Source: Microbacterium sufflavum (GTDB lineage Bacteria; Actinomycetota; Actinomycetes; Actinomycetales; Microbacteriaceae). Taken from it: a DNA stretch of 64,000 nucleotides. Position 1 is the first letter of the stretch; each line of letters begins with the position of its first letter. This document shows, piece by piece, positions 32,301 to 41,229 of this stretch. Below the pieces are notes generated by a model. The model ran no database searches and was not told where the DNA came from. It was given only the letters and a program-made list of their open reading frames with translations. Made by a program: the position numbers and the translations under genes. The stretch covers positions 2,294,001 to 2,358,000 of the forward strand of contig NZ_CP078076.1 of assembly GCF_023101165.1 (NCBI RefSeq), written 5' to 3'.

Positions 32301-32306
32301 AACTTA
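32301..32306 (-). promoter_or_regulatory. Probable -10 box of the initiator tRNA
   Basis: Minus-strand TAAGTT lies 11 bases before the first tRNA base in an AT-rich patch (GATAAGTTAC), the only such patch nearby. Confidence 0.5.
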
Positions 32307-32369
32307 TCACGGATTCCGAGGGTCGTCGAATCGAGCGCGGGAGTCCCGGGGGTGCGAGAGGATGGGGCC

Positions 32370-33176
32370 ATGTCCGAGACCGCCGTCGCCGTCGCCGTGT
32401 GCCAGTTCGCCCCGACCGCCTCCCGCGAGGACAACCGCGACACGATCGCGGCGCTCACCGCCGAGGCGGCGGCGCGTGGTGCGAAGCTCGTCGTGTTCCC
32501 CGAGTACGCGAGCTACTTCGTCGACCCGCTCGACGAGAGTCTCGCCACGCACGCGGAGACACTCGACGGCGACTTCGTGTCCACGCTCACCGCTCTCGCG
32601 GGGGAGTACGCGGTCGTGATCGTCGCCGGGCTCGTGGAGCGGGCGTCCACCGAGGGGCACGTGCGCAACGCCGTCGTGGCCGTGGACGGGAGCGGCGTGC
32701 TCGCGGTCTACCGGAAGCAGCACCTGTACGACGCCTTCGGTCAGACCGAGTCCGACTGGATCGAGGCCGGCGAGCTGACGGAGCCCGCGGTGTTCGAGGT
32801 CGCGGGGCTGCGCTTCGGGCTGCTCACCTGTTACGACCTCCGGTTCCCCGAGGTCGCCCGGCTCCTGGCGGTCGCGGGCGTCGACGCACTGGTCGTCCCG
32901 GCGGAGTGGGTGCGCGGTCCACTCAAGGAGCATCACTGGACGACGCTGCTCGCGGCGCGCGCGATCGAGAACACGGTCTATGCGGTGGCGGCCGATCACC
33001 CGGCACCGATCGGGGTCGGGCATTCGCAGATCGTGGATCCGCAGGGGGTCGTCCTGGCCGGAGTGGGCAGCGCGCCCGGCATGGCGGTCGGCGTGGTGGA
33101 GCGCTCGGCCGTCGAGCGGGTGCGGCAGGTGAACCCGGCGCTGCGCCTGCGCCGCTACGACGTCGTGCCGCGCTGA
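32370..33176 (+). CDS. Carbon-nitrogen hydrolase (nitrilase superfamily amidase, 268 aa)
   Basis: A Nit1/omega-amidase-like hydrolase with the Glu-Lys-Cys triad: Glu45 in VVFPEYAS, Lys116 in YRKQHLYDAFGQTE and Cys154 in LLTCYDLRFPE. The QHLYDAFG context fits the carbon-nitrogen hydrolases that act on small amides such as deaminated glutathione or alpha-keto acid amides. The length is normal. The ATG at 32370 gives the family start MSETAVAVAVCQFAPT; GAGGAT ends six bases upstream. It ends nine bases before the stop of the convergent aminotransferase. Confidence 0.92.
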   Translation: MSETAVAVAVCQFAPTASREDNRDTIAALTAEAAARGAKLVVFPEYASYFVDPLDESLATHAETLDGDFVSTLTALAGEYAVVIVAGLVERASTEGHVRNAVVAVDGSGVLAVYRKQHLYDAFGQTESDWIEAGELTEPAVFEVAGLRFGLLTCYDLRFPEVARLLAVAGVDALVVPAEWVRGPLKEHHWTTLLAARAIENTVYAVAADHPAPIGVGHSQIVDPQGVVLAGVGSAPGMAVGVVERSAVERVRQVNPALRLRRYDVVPR

Positions 33177-33185
33177 GGACCCGCG

Positions 33186-34382
33186 TCAGGCGGAGGCGAG
33201 GCGGCGGGCGGCCTCCTCGAGCACCTCGGTGCGTTTGCAGGCGGCGAAACGCACGAGTCCGGCGTAGTCGGCCCGATGCTCGGCCGACACGAAGGCCGTG
33301 AGAGGAATCGCGACGACGCCCGCCCGCTCCGGGAGGGTGCGGCAGAACGCCGCGGCATCCGACCCGCCTAGTGCGCTGGCGTCGGCCACCGTGAAGTAGC
33401 CGCCGCGGGGCGCGTGCACCACGAAGCCCGCGGCGCGCAGGCCGTCCCCGAGGATCTCGTGCTTGTGGGCCAGCGTGGTGGTGGCGTCGCGGAAGAACGC
33501 GTCGTCGAGGCGGAGTCCCCGTGCCACAGCCGGCTGGAACGGTGAGCCGTTCACATACGTGAGGTATTGCTTCACGGTCAGGACGGCGGTGATGAGCGCC
33601 GCAGGTCCGTGCACCCAGCCGATCTTCCATCCCGTGGCCGAGAAGGTCTTGCCCGCGGACGAGATGGTCAGCGTGCGCTCGGCCGCGCCGGGCAGGGTCG
33701 CGATCGGCGTGTGGGGGCCGTCGAAGGTCAGATGCTCGTACACCTCGTCGGTGACGATGACGGCGTCGTGGAGCTCAGCCAGCCGGACGATCTCGGCCAG
33801 CACCTCGGGGCCGAACACCGCTCCGGTCGGATTGTGAGGGTCGTTGACGAGGATGAGGCGCGTGCGGTCGGTGACGGTCGCGGCGAGCTGTGCGAGATCG
33901 GGCTGGAAGTCCGGCGCGCGCAGGGGGACGGTCCGCAGCCGGGCCCCGGCCAGGGCGACCGCTGCGGCGTAGGAGTCGTAGTACGGCTCGAACACCACGA
34001 CCTCGTCGTCGGGGCCGTCGATCAGTGCCAAGAGCGTCGCGGTGAGCGCCTCGGTCGCGCCTGCTGTGACGATGACCTCGGTGTCCGGGTCGACCTCGAG
34101 ACCGTAGAACCGCCGCTGGTGCTCGGAGATCGCGGTGAGCAGGTCGGGGAGGCCTCGTCCCGGCGGGTACTGATTGGCGCCGGAGGCGATCGCCGCCCTC
34201 GCTGCCTCGAGCACCTCCGCGGGCCCGTCCTCGTCGGGGAAGCCCTGGCCGAGGTTGATCGCGCCGGTTCTGGCCGCCGCGGCGGACATCTCTGCGAAGA
34301 TGGTGGGCGCGACGGTCCCGTCTGCGGACAGCAGGCCCGCACCGGCCGCCGTGCGCTGCCATGCGCCAGGTATGACACTCAT
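33186..34382 (-). CDS. Class I/II PLP-dependent aminotransferase (398 aa)
   Basis: A fold-type I aminotransferase with the PLP lysine Lys245 in SSAGKTFSATGWKIGW. Other anchors: INLGQGFPDEDGP, NQYPPGRGLPDL, VTAGATEALTATLLAL, VNDPHNPTGAVF and VTDEVYEHLTFDG. It is most like the group that includes kynurenine/methionine aminotransferases and actinobacterial DapC (N-succinyl-diaminopimelate aminotransferase). These cannot be told apart from sequence alone. ATG at 34382 lies seven bases after TAGCCT on the minus strand. It is divergent from the HtrA-type protease. Confidence 0.9.
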   Translation of the reverse strand: MSVIPGAWQRTAAGAGLLSADGTVAPTIFAEMSAAAARTGAINLGQGFPDEDGPAEVLEAARAAIASGANQYPPGRGLPDLLTAISEHQRRFYGLEVDPDTEVIVTAGATEALTATLLALIDGPDDEVVVFEPYYDSYAAAVALAGARLRTVPLRAPDFQPDLAQLAATVTDRTRLILVNDPHNPTGAVFGPEVLAEIVRLAELHDAVIVTDEVYEHLTFDGPHTPIATLPGAAERTLTISSAGKTFSATGWKIGWVHGPAALITAVLTVKQYLTYVNGSPFQPAVARGLRLDDAFFRDATTTLAHKHEILGDGLRAAGFVVHAPRGGYFTVADASALGGSDAAAFCRTLPERAGVVAIPLTAFVSAEHRADYAGLVRFAACKRTEVLEEAARRLASA

Positions 34383-34389
34383 GAAGAAC

Positions 34390-34395
34390 AGGCTA
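34390..34395 (-). promoter_or_regulatory. -10 box of the leaderless aminotransferase gene
   Basis: Minus-strand TAGCCT is followed by seven bases (GTTCTTC) and the ATG at 34382. The spacer has no ribosome site. Confidence 0.6.
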
Positions 34396-34479
34396 AGGCC
34401 ATAGCCGAAACTCACGCTCGACATACGAAACGCACAGGCACACGCGCCATCCTGAAGGGGCGTCGAAGGAGCAGACACC

Positions 34480-36021
34480 ATGAACGAAGACAACCCCCAG
34501 GACCACACCGCACCCGCGTCGAACGATGCCGTGCCCACCCCGCCCGTCCCGCCGATCCCGTCCGGCGACGGGCACTCGACCGCCGCCGGCCCGACCGCAC
34601 CGAACGCGAACCACACGTCGGGGCCCGCGCCCGCGCAGGGACACGAGGTGCCGTCGACGTTCGCGTCGCACGCCCCGGTCGCCCCGATCGTCGCGCCGGT
34701 TCCGCACGGCCTCGCTGCGCCGGGCTCGACCCCGAACGCTCCGGGCGCCGCATTCGGCGTCCCGGCCACCGCACCCTCCGGCGCCCACGCGCCGTCCGAC
34801 GGCAACGCCCCCGCGGCGACGAAGGAGAAGTCCCGCGGAGGAACGCGCATCGCCGCGTTCGTCGTCGCGGCCGCCCTCGTGGGAGGTGTCGCCGGGTTCG
34901 GCGGCGGTGCGCTTCTCACGGGCCTGCAGGATCGCCCGTCGTCCGGCACCGCGCAGGGCCCGCAGACCGTCACCGTGAACAACCCCGGATCGGTCAACGA
35001 GACCACGGCCGTCGCCACCGCCGCCCTCCCCTCCGTCGTCACGATCGAGGTCGCGGGATCGCAGGAGGCCGGCAGCGGCTCCGGTGTGATCATCAGCAAG
35101 GACGGCTACGTGCTCACCAACACGCACGTCGTGACGCTCGGCGGTGCCGTGGCCGACCCGACCATCCGGGTGACCGCATCGGACGGCCGCATCTACGACG
35201 CCACCGTCGTGGGCACCGACCCGATCTACGACCTCGCGGTCATCAAGCTCACCGACGCGAAGGACCTCACCCCGATCGAGTTCGCCGACTCGTCGAAGCT
35301 CAACGTCGGAGACACCGCGGTCGCGCTCGGCGCCCCGCTCGGCCTGGCGAACTCGGTCACGACCGGTATCGTGAGCGCGCTGAACCGCAGCATCCAGATC
35401 GCCTCGTCGGCGCTGCCGGACTCCTCGTCCGAGGATGCGCCGGAGCAGCAGTCGCCGCAGGAGGGCCAGGGCCCGTTCCAGTTCGACATCCCGGGCAGCG
35501 GCGGCCAGCAGACGACGGACTCCATCTCGGTGGCCGTGATCCAGACGGACGCCGCGATCAACCACGGCAACTCCGGCGGTGCGCTCGTCAACAGCAAGGG
35601 CGAGCTGATCGGGATCAACGTCGCGATCGCCAGCTCGGGCAACTCCGAGGACTCGGGATCGATCGGCATCGGCTTCGCGATCCCCTCGAACATCGCCAAG
35701 CGCGTGTCCGAGGAGATCATCGCCGACGGTGCCGCCACGCACGGGCTGCTCGGCGCCTCGGTCCGCGACGCCTCGGGTGTTGAGGGAGCCACGGTGTCCG
35801 GGGCGTACATCGCCGACGTCACGCCCGGGGGCGCCGCGGCGGACGCCGGTCTGAAGGCCGATGACGTGGTCACCGAGTTCAACGGCGTCCCCATCACGGG
35901 CGCCACCGACCTCACCGCGCAGGTGCGCGCGGCGGCTGCGGGCAGCAAGGCCACCGTCACGTACGTGCGCGGCGGCAAGGAGTACGACGTCGACCTGACG
36001 CTCGGGACGCTCGCCGGCTGA
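34480..36021 (+). CDS. HtrA/DegP-type S1C serine protease with PDZ domain (513 aa)
   Basis: Envelope quality-control protease. A long Pro/Ala-rich cytoplasmic N-terminus (about 1-120) leads to one transmembrane helix (about 125-150). The trypsin-like domain has His216 in TNTHVVT, Asp251 in DPIYDLAVIK and Ser365 in NHGNSGGALV. The C-terminal PDZ domain includes GAYIADVTPGGAAADAGLK. A Ser/Glu/Gln-rich insert at about 310-345 lengthens the protease domain. ATG at 34480 has AAGGAG ten bases upstream. It stands alone between divergent and leaderless genes. Confidence 0.94.
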   Translation: MNEDNPQDHTAPASNDAVPTPPVPPIPSGDGHSTAAGPTAPNANHTSGPAPAQGHEVPSTFASHAPVAPIVAPVPHGLAAPGSTPNAPGAAFGVPATAPSGAHAPSDGNAPAATKEKSRGGTRIAAFVVAAALVGGVAGFGGGALLTGLQDRPSSGTAQGPQTVTVNNPGSVNETTAVATAALPSVVTIEVAGSQEAGSGSGVIISKDGYVLTNTHVVTLGGAVADPTIRVTASDGRIYDATVVGTDPIYDLAVIKLTDAKDLTPIEFADSSKLNVGDTAVALGAPLGLANSVTTGIVSALNRSIQIASSALPDSSSEDAPEQQSPQEGQGPFQFDIPGSGGQQTTDSISVAVIQTDAAINHGNSGGALVNSKGELIGINVAIASSGNSEDSGSIGIGFAIPSNIAKRVSEEIIADGAATHGLLGASVRDASGVEGATVSGAYIADVTPGGAAADAGLKADDVVTEFNGVPITGATDLTAQVRAAAAGSKATVTYVRGGKEYDVDLTLGTLAG

Positions 36022-36060
36022 GGCACCCTGCTCCGGACGGAGGGACGCCACCTCGCGCGA

Positions 36061-36066
36061 TAGGCT
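36061..36066 (+). promoter_or_regulatory. -10 box of a leaderless polymerase gene pair
   Basis: TAGGCT ends six bases before the GTG at 36073 (spacer CGCGGG). Confidence 0.6.
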
Positions 36067-36072
36067 CGCGGG

Positions 36073-37326
36073 GTGGCGTCCTTCTCTTTCGGCACCGGCA
36101 ATGCGGCCAAGTTGCTCCGCATCCCGCTGTACGCCCTCGGACGCCTCGGCACACTGCTCGTCCCCCGGGGCCGGCGCTGGGTCTTCGGCTGCGGCGCCGG
36201 GATCGGCGACGGAGCTCTTGCGCTCCAACGTCACGCCGCCGCTCTCGGTCACGACACGCTCTGGCTCACGGCCGACGACCGCGAGGCGCGCGACGCCGCT
36301 GCGCTGGGCATCCGCACCGTTCCCCGCTCGGGGCTGCGCGGCTGGTGGGCGACCGCGCGGGCCGGAGTCGTCGTGGTCACGCACGGACTCGGTGATGTGA
36401 ACCGGTACGCGAACGGCGGTGCGTTCGTGGTGCAGCTGTGGCACGGCATCCCGCTCAAGCGCATCGGGCTCGACTCGCCCGCGACGACACAGGTTCCGCC
36501 GGTTCCGGGTGCCCCGCTGCTGCGGCGCCTCATCGGGGTGCTCTACCGCGCAACGGCGCAGCGCATCCGTGTGCTGCCCGCGGCGTCCGACCGGGCCCGC
36601 GGGCGCCTGGAGTCGGCATTCGGACTGGGCGACGACCGGGTCGTGGTGACCGGCGAGCCGCGCGTGGACGTGCTGTCCGCCGGCACCGAGGCGGAACGCC
36701 GCGCGGCGGCGCGCGCCGTGCTGGTCGGTGCCGCGGGGGAGTTGCCGCCCGCCGCGCGGATGCTGCTGTATGCGCCGACGTGGCGTGACGGCGCTCCCGA
36801 TCCGTCCGTCCCGACCGCTCAAGAGTGGATCGAGGTCGTGCGGCTGCTGGAGCGCCACGATGCTGTGCTCCTGGTGCGGTCGCACCCCCTGGGCGCCGGC
36901 TCCTACGCGCCGCCCCTGCCGACCGCCAGGGTCCGGATGTTGCCGAGCGCGGTGCTCCCCGATGTGACACCGGCTCTCGCCGCGGTCGACGTGCTGGTCA
37001 CGGACTACTCGTCGCTGGCGTACGACGTCGGACTGCTGCGCATGCCGGTCGCGTTCCTGGCGCCCGACGCGGAGGAGTACGCCCGCACCCGGGGCTTCTA
37101 TGGACGCTACGCGGATGTCGCCACGACCGGTGCGGCCGAGGGATGGCAGGCGCTGCTGTCGGAGCTCGACGCGCTCCTGGGGGATCCCGCCGCCTTCGCC
37201 GATGCCGCGACGCGGTCCGCTACGCTCAGCGCGGAGATGCACGCGTTCCGCGACGGGGAGAACACCCGTCGCGTCTACCGGGCGATCCGCTCGCGGGGTG
37301 TGCCCGCGCCGAAGGGAGCAGCATGA
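36073..37326 (+). CDS. CDP-glycerol glycerophosphotransferase-like enzyme, TagB/TagF family (417 aa)
   Basis: A GT-B-like wall-polymer enzyme. Family blocks: VVQLWHGIPLKRIGL (about 117-131), VTGEPRVDVL, LLYAPTWRDGAPD, LVRSHPLGAG and LVTDYSSLAYDVGLL with the following PVAFLAPD. These proteins transfer glycerol-phosphate (or a related unit) from a CDP donor to a membrane-linked teichoic-acid-type acceptor at the inner face. No membrane helix is clear; the basic N-terminus may bind the membrane. Its stop overlaps the ATG of the next gene (ATGA), so a second enzyme of the family is coupled. Confidence 0.9.
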   Translation: MASFSFGTGNAAKLLRIPLYALGRLGTLLVPRGRRWVFGCGAGIGDGALALQRHAAALGHDTLWLTADDREARDAAALGIRTVPRSGLRGWWATARAGVVVVTHGLGDVNRYANGGAFVVQLWHGIPLKRIGLDSPATTQVPPVPGAPLLRRLIGVLYRATAQRIRVLPAASDRARGRLESAFGLGDDRVVVTGEPRVDVLSAGTEAERRAAARAVLVGAAGELPPAARMLLYAPTWRDGAPDPSVPTAQEWIEVVRLLERHDAVLLVRSHPLGAGSYAPPLPTARVRMLPSAVLPDVTPALAAVDVLVTDYSSLAYDVGLLRMPVAFLAPDAEEYARTRGFYGRYADVATTGAAEGWQALLSELDALLGDPAAFADAATRSATLSAEMHAFRDGENTRRVYRAIRSRGVPAPKGAA

Positions 37327-38759
37327 CGACGGCCCGCATCGATGTCGAGGCGGAGGCGCTGATCATCGCCGGGCCCGGCCAGCGACCCGGTATCGCCGAG
37401 CTCGCAGGACCGCGGGCGCGGGTGTCCGCCCGCCTGACCGGTGGCGGCAAGACGTGGAAGGCGACGTTCCCGCTGCGGGCGTCGCGGTGGGGCGGGCCCG
37501 AGCTGCCGCTGCCGTCGGGCGAGTACGCGCTGTCGATCGAGGGCGTGGATGTGACGGAACTCCGCATCGCTCCCGTCGTCCTGCGCGGCGTGCGGATCGC
37601 GGTCGACGGCGCCACGGTGCGCATCGCGGCGCCGGTCGATCCGGTGTACGACACCCCGGAGGGGCGATCGACGCTCGAGGAGCGCTACGTGTCGCAGGCC
37701 GGCGGCACCGAGAACGCGGTGTTCTTCGAGAGCTTCTACGGCCGCAGCGTCGGCTGCAACCCGCGGGCCATCGACCGCGAGCTCGCGCAGCGGGCACCGG
37801 AGGTGCGGCGCTACTGGAGCGTGGTCGATCTGTCGGTCGCCGTGCCCGATGGTGCGATCGCGGTGGTGGAGGGCAGCCCGGAGTGGTGGCGTGCCCGCGG
37901 TGCCGCACGTCTGCTGATCGTGAACGACTGGCTGCGCCGACGGTTCGCGCGCAAGCCGGGACAGAAGGTGCTGCAGACGTGGCACGGCACCCCGCTCAAG
38001 CGGCTCGCCCTGCACCGCCCCGGCTTCGACCCGCGCCGCATGGCGGCCGTGGTGAAGGAGTCCAGGCGGTGGGACGTGCTGCTGGCGCAGAACACCTACG
38101 CCGAGCGCATCCTCCGCAAGGCCTACGCGTTCTTCGGTCGTCCGATCTGGGTCGACGGCTACCCCCGCAACGACGCGCTGATCACGGGCGACCCTGCGGC
38201 GGTGCGTGCGGCGCTCGGCATCGGCGACGAGGAGCGCGTGCTGCTGTACGCGCCCACCTGGCGTGACGACCGCGCGGAGATGGTCGACTTCGTCGACCCC
38301 GAGCTCCTCGCCCGTCAGGCGAACGCGGTGGTGCTCGTCCGCGGGCACTCCCGCACGCTCGAGCAGGGGAGGGACAGGGCAGGGGCCCGTGTGATCGATG
38401 TCACGGGCTACCCGGAGACATCCCAGTTGCTGCTCGCCGCCGACGCCCTCGTTACCGACTACTCGTCCGTGATGTTCGACTTCAGCGTGACCGGCAAGCC
38501 GCTCTACTTCCTGGTCCCCGACCTCGACCACTACCGCGGGCAGCTGCGCGGGTTCTACTTCGACCTCGCCGAGCGGGCTCCCGGTCCGCTGGTGCGCACG
38601 CAGGACGAGCTGGTGGCTGCGCTCGACGATCCCGAGCACGAGCAGAGGTACGCGGAGCGCTATGCGGCGTGGCGTCGGCAGTTCAACACGCGCGACGACG
38701 GGCACGCGGCGCGACGGGTCGTCGACCGCATCCTCGACCTGGGGTTCGTGACCCGCTGA
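37323..38759 (+). CDS. CDP-glycerol glycerophosphotransferase-like enzyme with extra N-terminal domain (478 aa)
   Basis: The catalytic part (about 95-478) has the same blocks as its neighbour: VLQTWHGTPLKRLALH, VDGYPRNDAL, LLYAPTWRDDRAEM, VLVRGHSRTL, LVTDYSSVMFDFSVTGKPLYFLVPD and GFYFDLAERAPGPL. This fuller set is close to TagF-type polymerases. The first 95 residues form a beta-rich domain absent from the neighbour, perhaps binding acceptor. ATG at 37323 overlaps the upstream stop. The two probably prime and extend one glycerol-phosphate-type polymer; substrate use is inferred. Confidence 0.9.
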   Translation: MTTARIDVEAEALIIAGPGQRPGIAELAGPRARVSARLTGGGKTWKATFPLRASRWGGPELPLPSGEYALSIEGVDVTELRIAPVVLRGVRIAVDGATVRIAAPVDPVYDTPEGRSTLEERYVSQAGGTENAVFFESFYGRSVGCNPRAIDRELAQRAPEVRRYWSVVDLSVAVPDGAIAVVEGSPEWWRARGAARLLIVNDWLRRRFARKPGQKVLQTWHGTPLKRLALHRPGFDPRRMAAVVKESRRWDVLLAQNTYAERILRKAYAFFGRPIWVDGYPRNDALITGDPAAVRAALGIGDEERVLLYAPTWRDDRAEMVDFVDPELLARQANAVVLVRGHSRTLEQGRDRAGARVIDVTGYPETSQLLLAADALVTDYSSVMFDFSVTGKPLYFLVPDLDHYRGQLRGFYFDLAERAPGPLVRTQDELVAALDDPEHEQRYAERYAAWRRQFNTRDDGHAARRVVDRILDLGFVTR

Positions 38760-38771
38760 TCACCCCGCAGG

Positions 38772-39845
38772 TCAGGGCAGCGGCGTGTTGCGGCTGCCCA
38801 GGCGCGAGGCGTCCACCGTGTCTCTGGCACCGCGCAGCACGCCGGTCAGGAACCCGAGCCCCCAGGACAGGTGCATGGTGGGCAGCACCGCGAGAGTCCA
38901 CAGCCGTTGCCGCAGGTCTCCGCCGCCGCGCGCACAGGCGACGGCCACCACGAGCAGGACGTACAGGACGATCGGACCGTAGACGAGCACGGACGCCAGG
39001 ATCGACGCCACCCCGCCGAGCACGCCCGTGAGCTGCAGCACGCCGACGACCACCGCCAGCACCACGAGCAGCACGAGGGCGGGCGGCGCGAAGTAGCGGA
39101 GGCCGTTGCTGCGGCCGAACCGCCGGACGAGCTCCCCACGCCACGCCCCGGTCGCCCGGAACTGTCGCGCCAGGCGCAGCCAGTTCTCGCGCGGCCAGTA
39201 GGTGACGGACAGCTCCGGGTCGAACCAGACCGCGTGGCCCGCCTGCCGGATGCGCAGGTTGAGCTCCCAGTCCTCGCCGCGGCGGATGGTCTCGTCGAAC
39301 AGGCCGACCTCGTCGAGCACCGCGCGGCGCATCACCCCGAGGTAGGCCGACTCGGCCTCGCCCTCGGTGCGGCCTCCGTGGTACGCGCCTCCGCCGAGTC
39401 CGACGGGGGAGTTGTAGAGCCGGGCGACGGCCTTCTGGAACGGCGTGCGGCCCTCCGCGTGCATGACGCCGCCCACGTTCGCCGCTCCCGTGCGTGCGAG
39501 CGTCTGCAGGGCGTGGGCCGCGTAGCCGGGGGCGAGTTCGGAGTGCGCGTCGACCCGAACGATCGTGGGGTAGCGGCTTGCGCGGATGGCGGCGTTGAGC
39601 CCGACCGGGATGTGGGCGGCGGGGTTCTCGACGAGCCGGATGCGGTCGTCGGCGGCGGCCAGACCGCGTGCAAGCTCGGTCGTGCCGTCGGAGGAGGGCC
39701 CGAGAGCGAGGACCAGCTCGGTCGGACCCCCGACCTCCTGCGCGAGGACGGACTCGACCGCGTGCCGAAGGTAGGCGCGCTCGTTGAGCACCGGCATCAC
39801 GAACGACACTCCGGTCGCGGGGTCGGTCGTCTTCTCTGGGGGCAC
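38772..39845 (-). CDS. Membrane GT2 glycosyltransferase, succinoglycan ExoA-like (357 aa)
   Basis: A GT-A enzyme: N-terminal SFVMPVLNERAYL, donor-site acidic motif TIVRVDAHSELAPG (DxH), product-side GEDWELNLRIRQAGH (ED motif) and SVTYWPRENWLRLARQF, followed by about three C-terminal membrane helices (about 262-345). This layout fits ExoA-like enzymes that add sugars to lipid-linked precursors. The start GTG at 39845 has CATGAT ending six bases upstream, close to the leaderless pattern. It diverges from the CDP-glycerol enzyme at 39946 and converges on the pair at 36073-38759. Confidence 0.9.
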   Translation of the reverse strand: MPPEKTTDPATGVSFVMPVLNERAYLRHAVESVLAQEVGGPTELVLALGPSSDGTTELARGLAAADDRIRLVENPAAHIPVGLNAAIRASRYPTIVRVDAHSELAPGYAAHALQTLARTGAANVGGVMHAEGRTPFQKAVARLYNSPVGLGGGAYHGGRTEGEAESAYLGVMRRAVLDEVGLFDETIRRGEDWELNLRIRQAGHAVWFDPELSVTYWPRENWLRLARQFRATGAWRGELVRRFGRSNGLRYFAPPALVLLVVLAVVVGVLQLTGVLGGVASILASVLVYGPIVLYVLLVVAVACARGGGDLRQRLWTLAVLPTMHLSWGLGFLTGVLRGARDTVDASRLGSRNTPLP

Positions 39846-39933
39846 ACGTCGATCATGTCACGGCGGCTCCCTCGCTGGCTGAGGGCTGTCCACCGCTCGC
39901 GTCCCTCCGCCGGGAGGGGCGCGAGCGACGAAC

Positions 39934-39939
39934 TATCCT
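39934..39939 (+). promoter_or_regulatory. -10 box of a leaderless CDP-glycerol-type enzyme gene
   Basis: TATCCT ends six bases before the ATG at 39946 (spacer GGAGGG). Confidence 0.6.
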
Positions 39940-39945
39940 GGAGGG

Positions 39946-41229
39946 ATGGGTGCACTGTCTGATGCGAAGAAGGCCTACCGTCTGCTGCGACGGGCACTCG
40001 AGTCCCGCTCTGCCGTGCAGCGCGTGCGCCGTCGGCTCGCCGAACGGGAACCCTACCCGCCCGAGCACTTCCAGATCGCGGTGTACTTCGCCGACGGTGC
40101 GGTCAACATGTACCAGATGCGCCAGTGGTACCGACCCCTCGCGGAGCTCTCGAAGCGCTGGCCCGTCGTGGTGCTCTCGCGCCAGGCGACAGGAGCCGAG
40201 AAGCTGCTCGACGAAGATGCGCCTCCCGTCGCGTTCGTCCCGAAGGTGCGCGATCTGGAGCGTTTCATCGCGACGCAGGACATCCGCATCGTGCTGTACG
40301 TCAACCAGAACACCCGGAACTTCCAGATGTTCCGCTACGGTCGCCGCTGGCACGTGTTCATCAACCACGGCGAGTCCGACAAGATGTACATGACCACGAA
40401 TCAATACAAGGCGTACGACTGGGCGTTCGTGGCAGGGCAGGCCGCCCGCGACCGGCTGTCGCGCACGCTGTGGGACTACGACGTGGACCGTCGCACGATC
40501 GAGATCGGCCGCCCGCAGGCCGACCACTACTCGGGCGTGCTGCCCTACGCACCCGACGACAGGATCGTGGTGCTCTACGCGCCGACGTGGGAGGGCGACC
40601 GGCCGAGCGCCCACTACGGGTCGATCGCCTCCCACGGCGAGGCGCTCGTGTCGGCGCTGCTCGCGAGCGGCCGTCATCGTGTGATCTACCGGCCCCATCC
40701 GCGCAGCGGTGTAGTGGACGAGGCCTACGGTGCCGCGCACCGCCGGATCCTCGCGGCGATCGCCGCCGCCAACGCGGCCGATCCAGCCGCGCAGCACGTG
40801 TACGACGACGGTCCCGAGCTGGGGTGGCAGCTCGCGGCGGCCGATGTCGCGGTGGTCGACATCTCCGCGATGGTCTACGACCGGCTCGCAGCCGGCAAGC
40901 CGCTGATGATCACCCGCCCCGTCGACCCGGAGGCCGCCGTCGACACCACCGGCTACCTCTCCGATTGCGAGTGGCTGACGGTCGAGGGTGCGACTGACAT
41001 CGTCTCCGAGGTCGACCGGGTGCGGGCCGACGAGGCGGCCGTCGCGCGGCTGCGCATGTGGGTGCAGCACTACTTCGGCGACACCACCCCCGGAGTCGCG
41101 ACCGCGAAGTTCCACGGGGCGATCGAACAGCTCATGCAGGAGTGGGATCGCTGGCGCGCCCACGAGGTGGGAACCGTGCGCGACGATCAGAACGACGACG
41201 ACGAGGAAGCCGAGGACGAGGACGCATGA
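39946..41229 (+). CDS. CDP-glycerol glycerophosphotransferase family protein, third copy (427 aa)
   Basis: A more distant TagB/TagF relative: the usual WHG block is replaced by FINHGESDKMYMTTNQ, and further blocks are VLYAPTWEGDRPSAHYG, VIYRPHPRSGVVDEAYG and VVDISAMVYDRLAAGKPLMI. The C-terminus is a run of Asp/Glu (DDQNDDDEEAEDEDA). It should act on an activated polyol-phosphate or sugar-phosphate in wall polymer synthesis; the changed acceptor block suggests another substrate than the 36073/37323 pair. Its stop overlaps the birA ATG (ATGA). Confidence 0.85.
   Translation: MGALSDAKKAYRLLRRALESRSAVQRVRRRLAEREPYPPEHFQIAVYFADGAVNMYQMRQWYRPLAELSKRWPVVVLSRQATGAEKLLDEDAPPVAFVPKVRDLERFIATQDIRIVLYVNQNTRNFQMFRYGRRWHVFINHGESDKMYMTTNQYKAYDWAFVAGQAARDRLSRTLWDYDVDRRTIEIGRPQADHYSGVLPYAPDDRIVVLYAPTWEGDRPSAHYGSIASHGEALVSALLASGRHRVIYRPHPRSGVVDEAYGAAHRRILAAIAAANAADPAAQHVYDDGPELGWQLAAADVAVVDISAMVYDRLAAGKPLMITRPVDPEAAVDTTGYLSDCEWLTVEGATDIVSEVDRVRADEAAVARLRMWVQHYFGDTTPGVATAKFHGAIEQLMQEWDRWRAHEVGTVRDDQNDDDEEAEDEDA

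Noticed and set aside
34393..37242. 949-codon open frame antisense to the HtrA protease and a TagB gene
   Set aside because: Spans two unrelated genes and a leaderless promoter; no recognisable protein.
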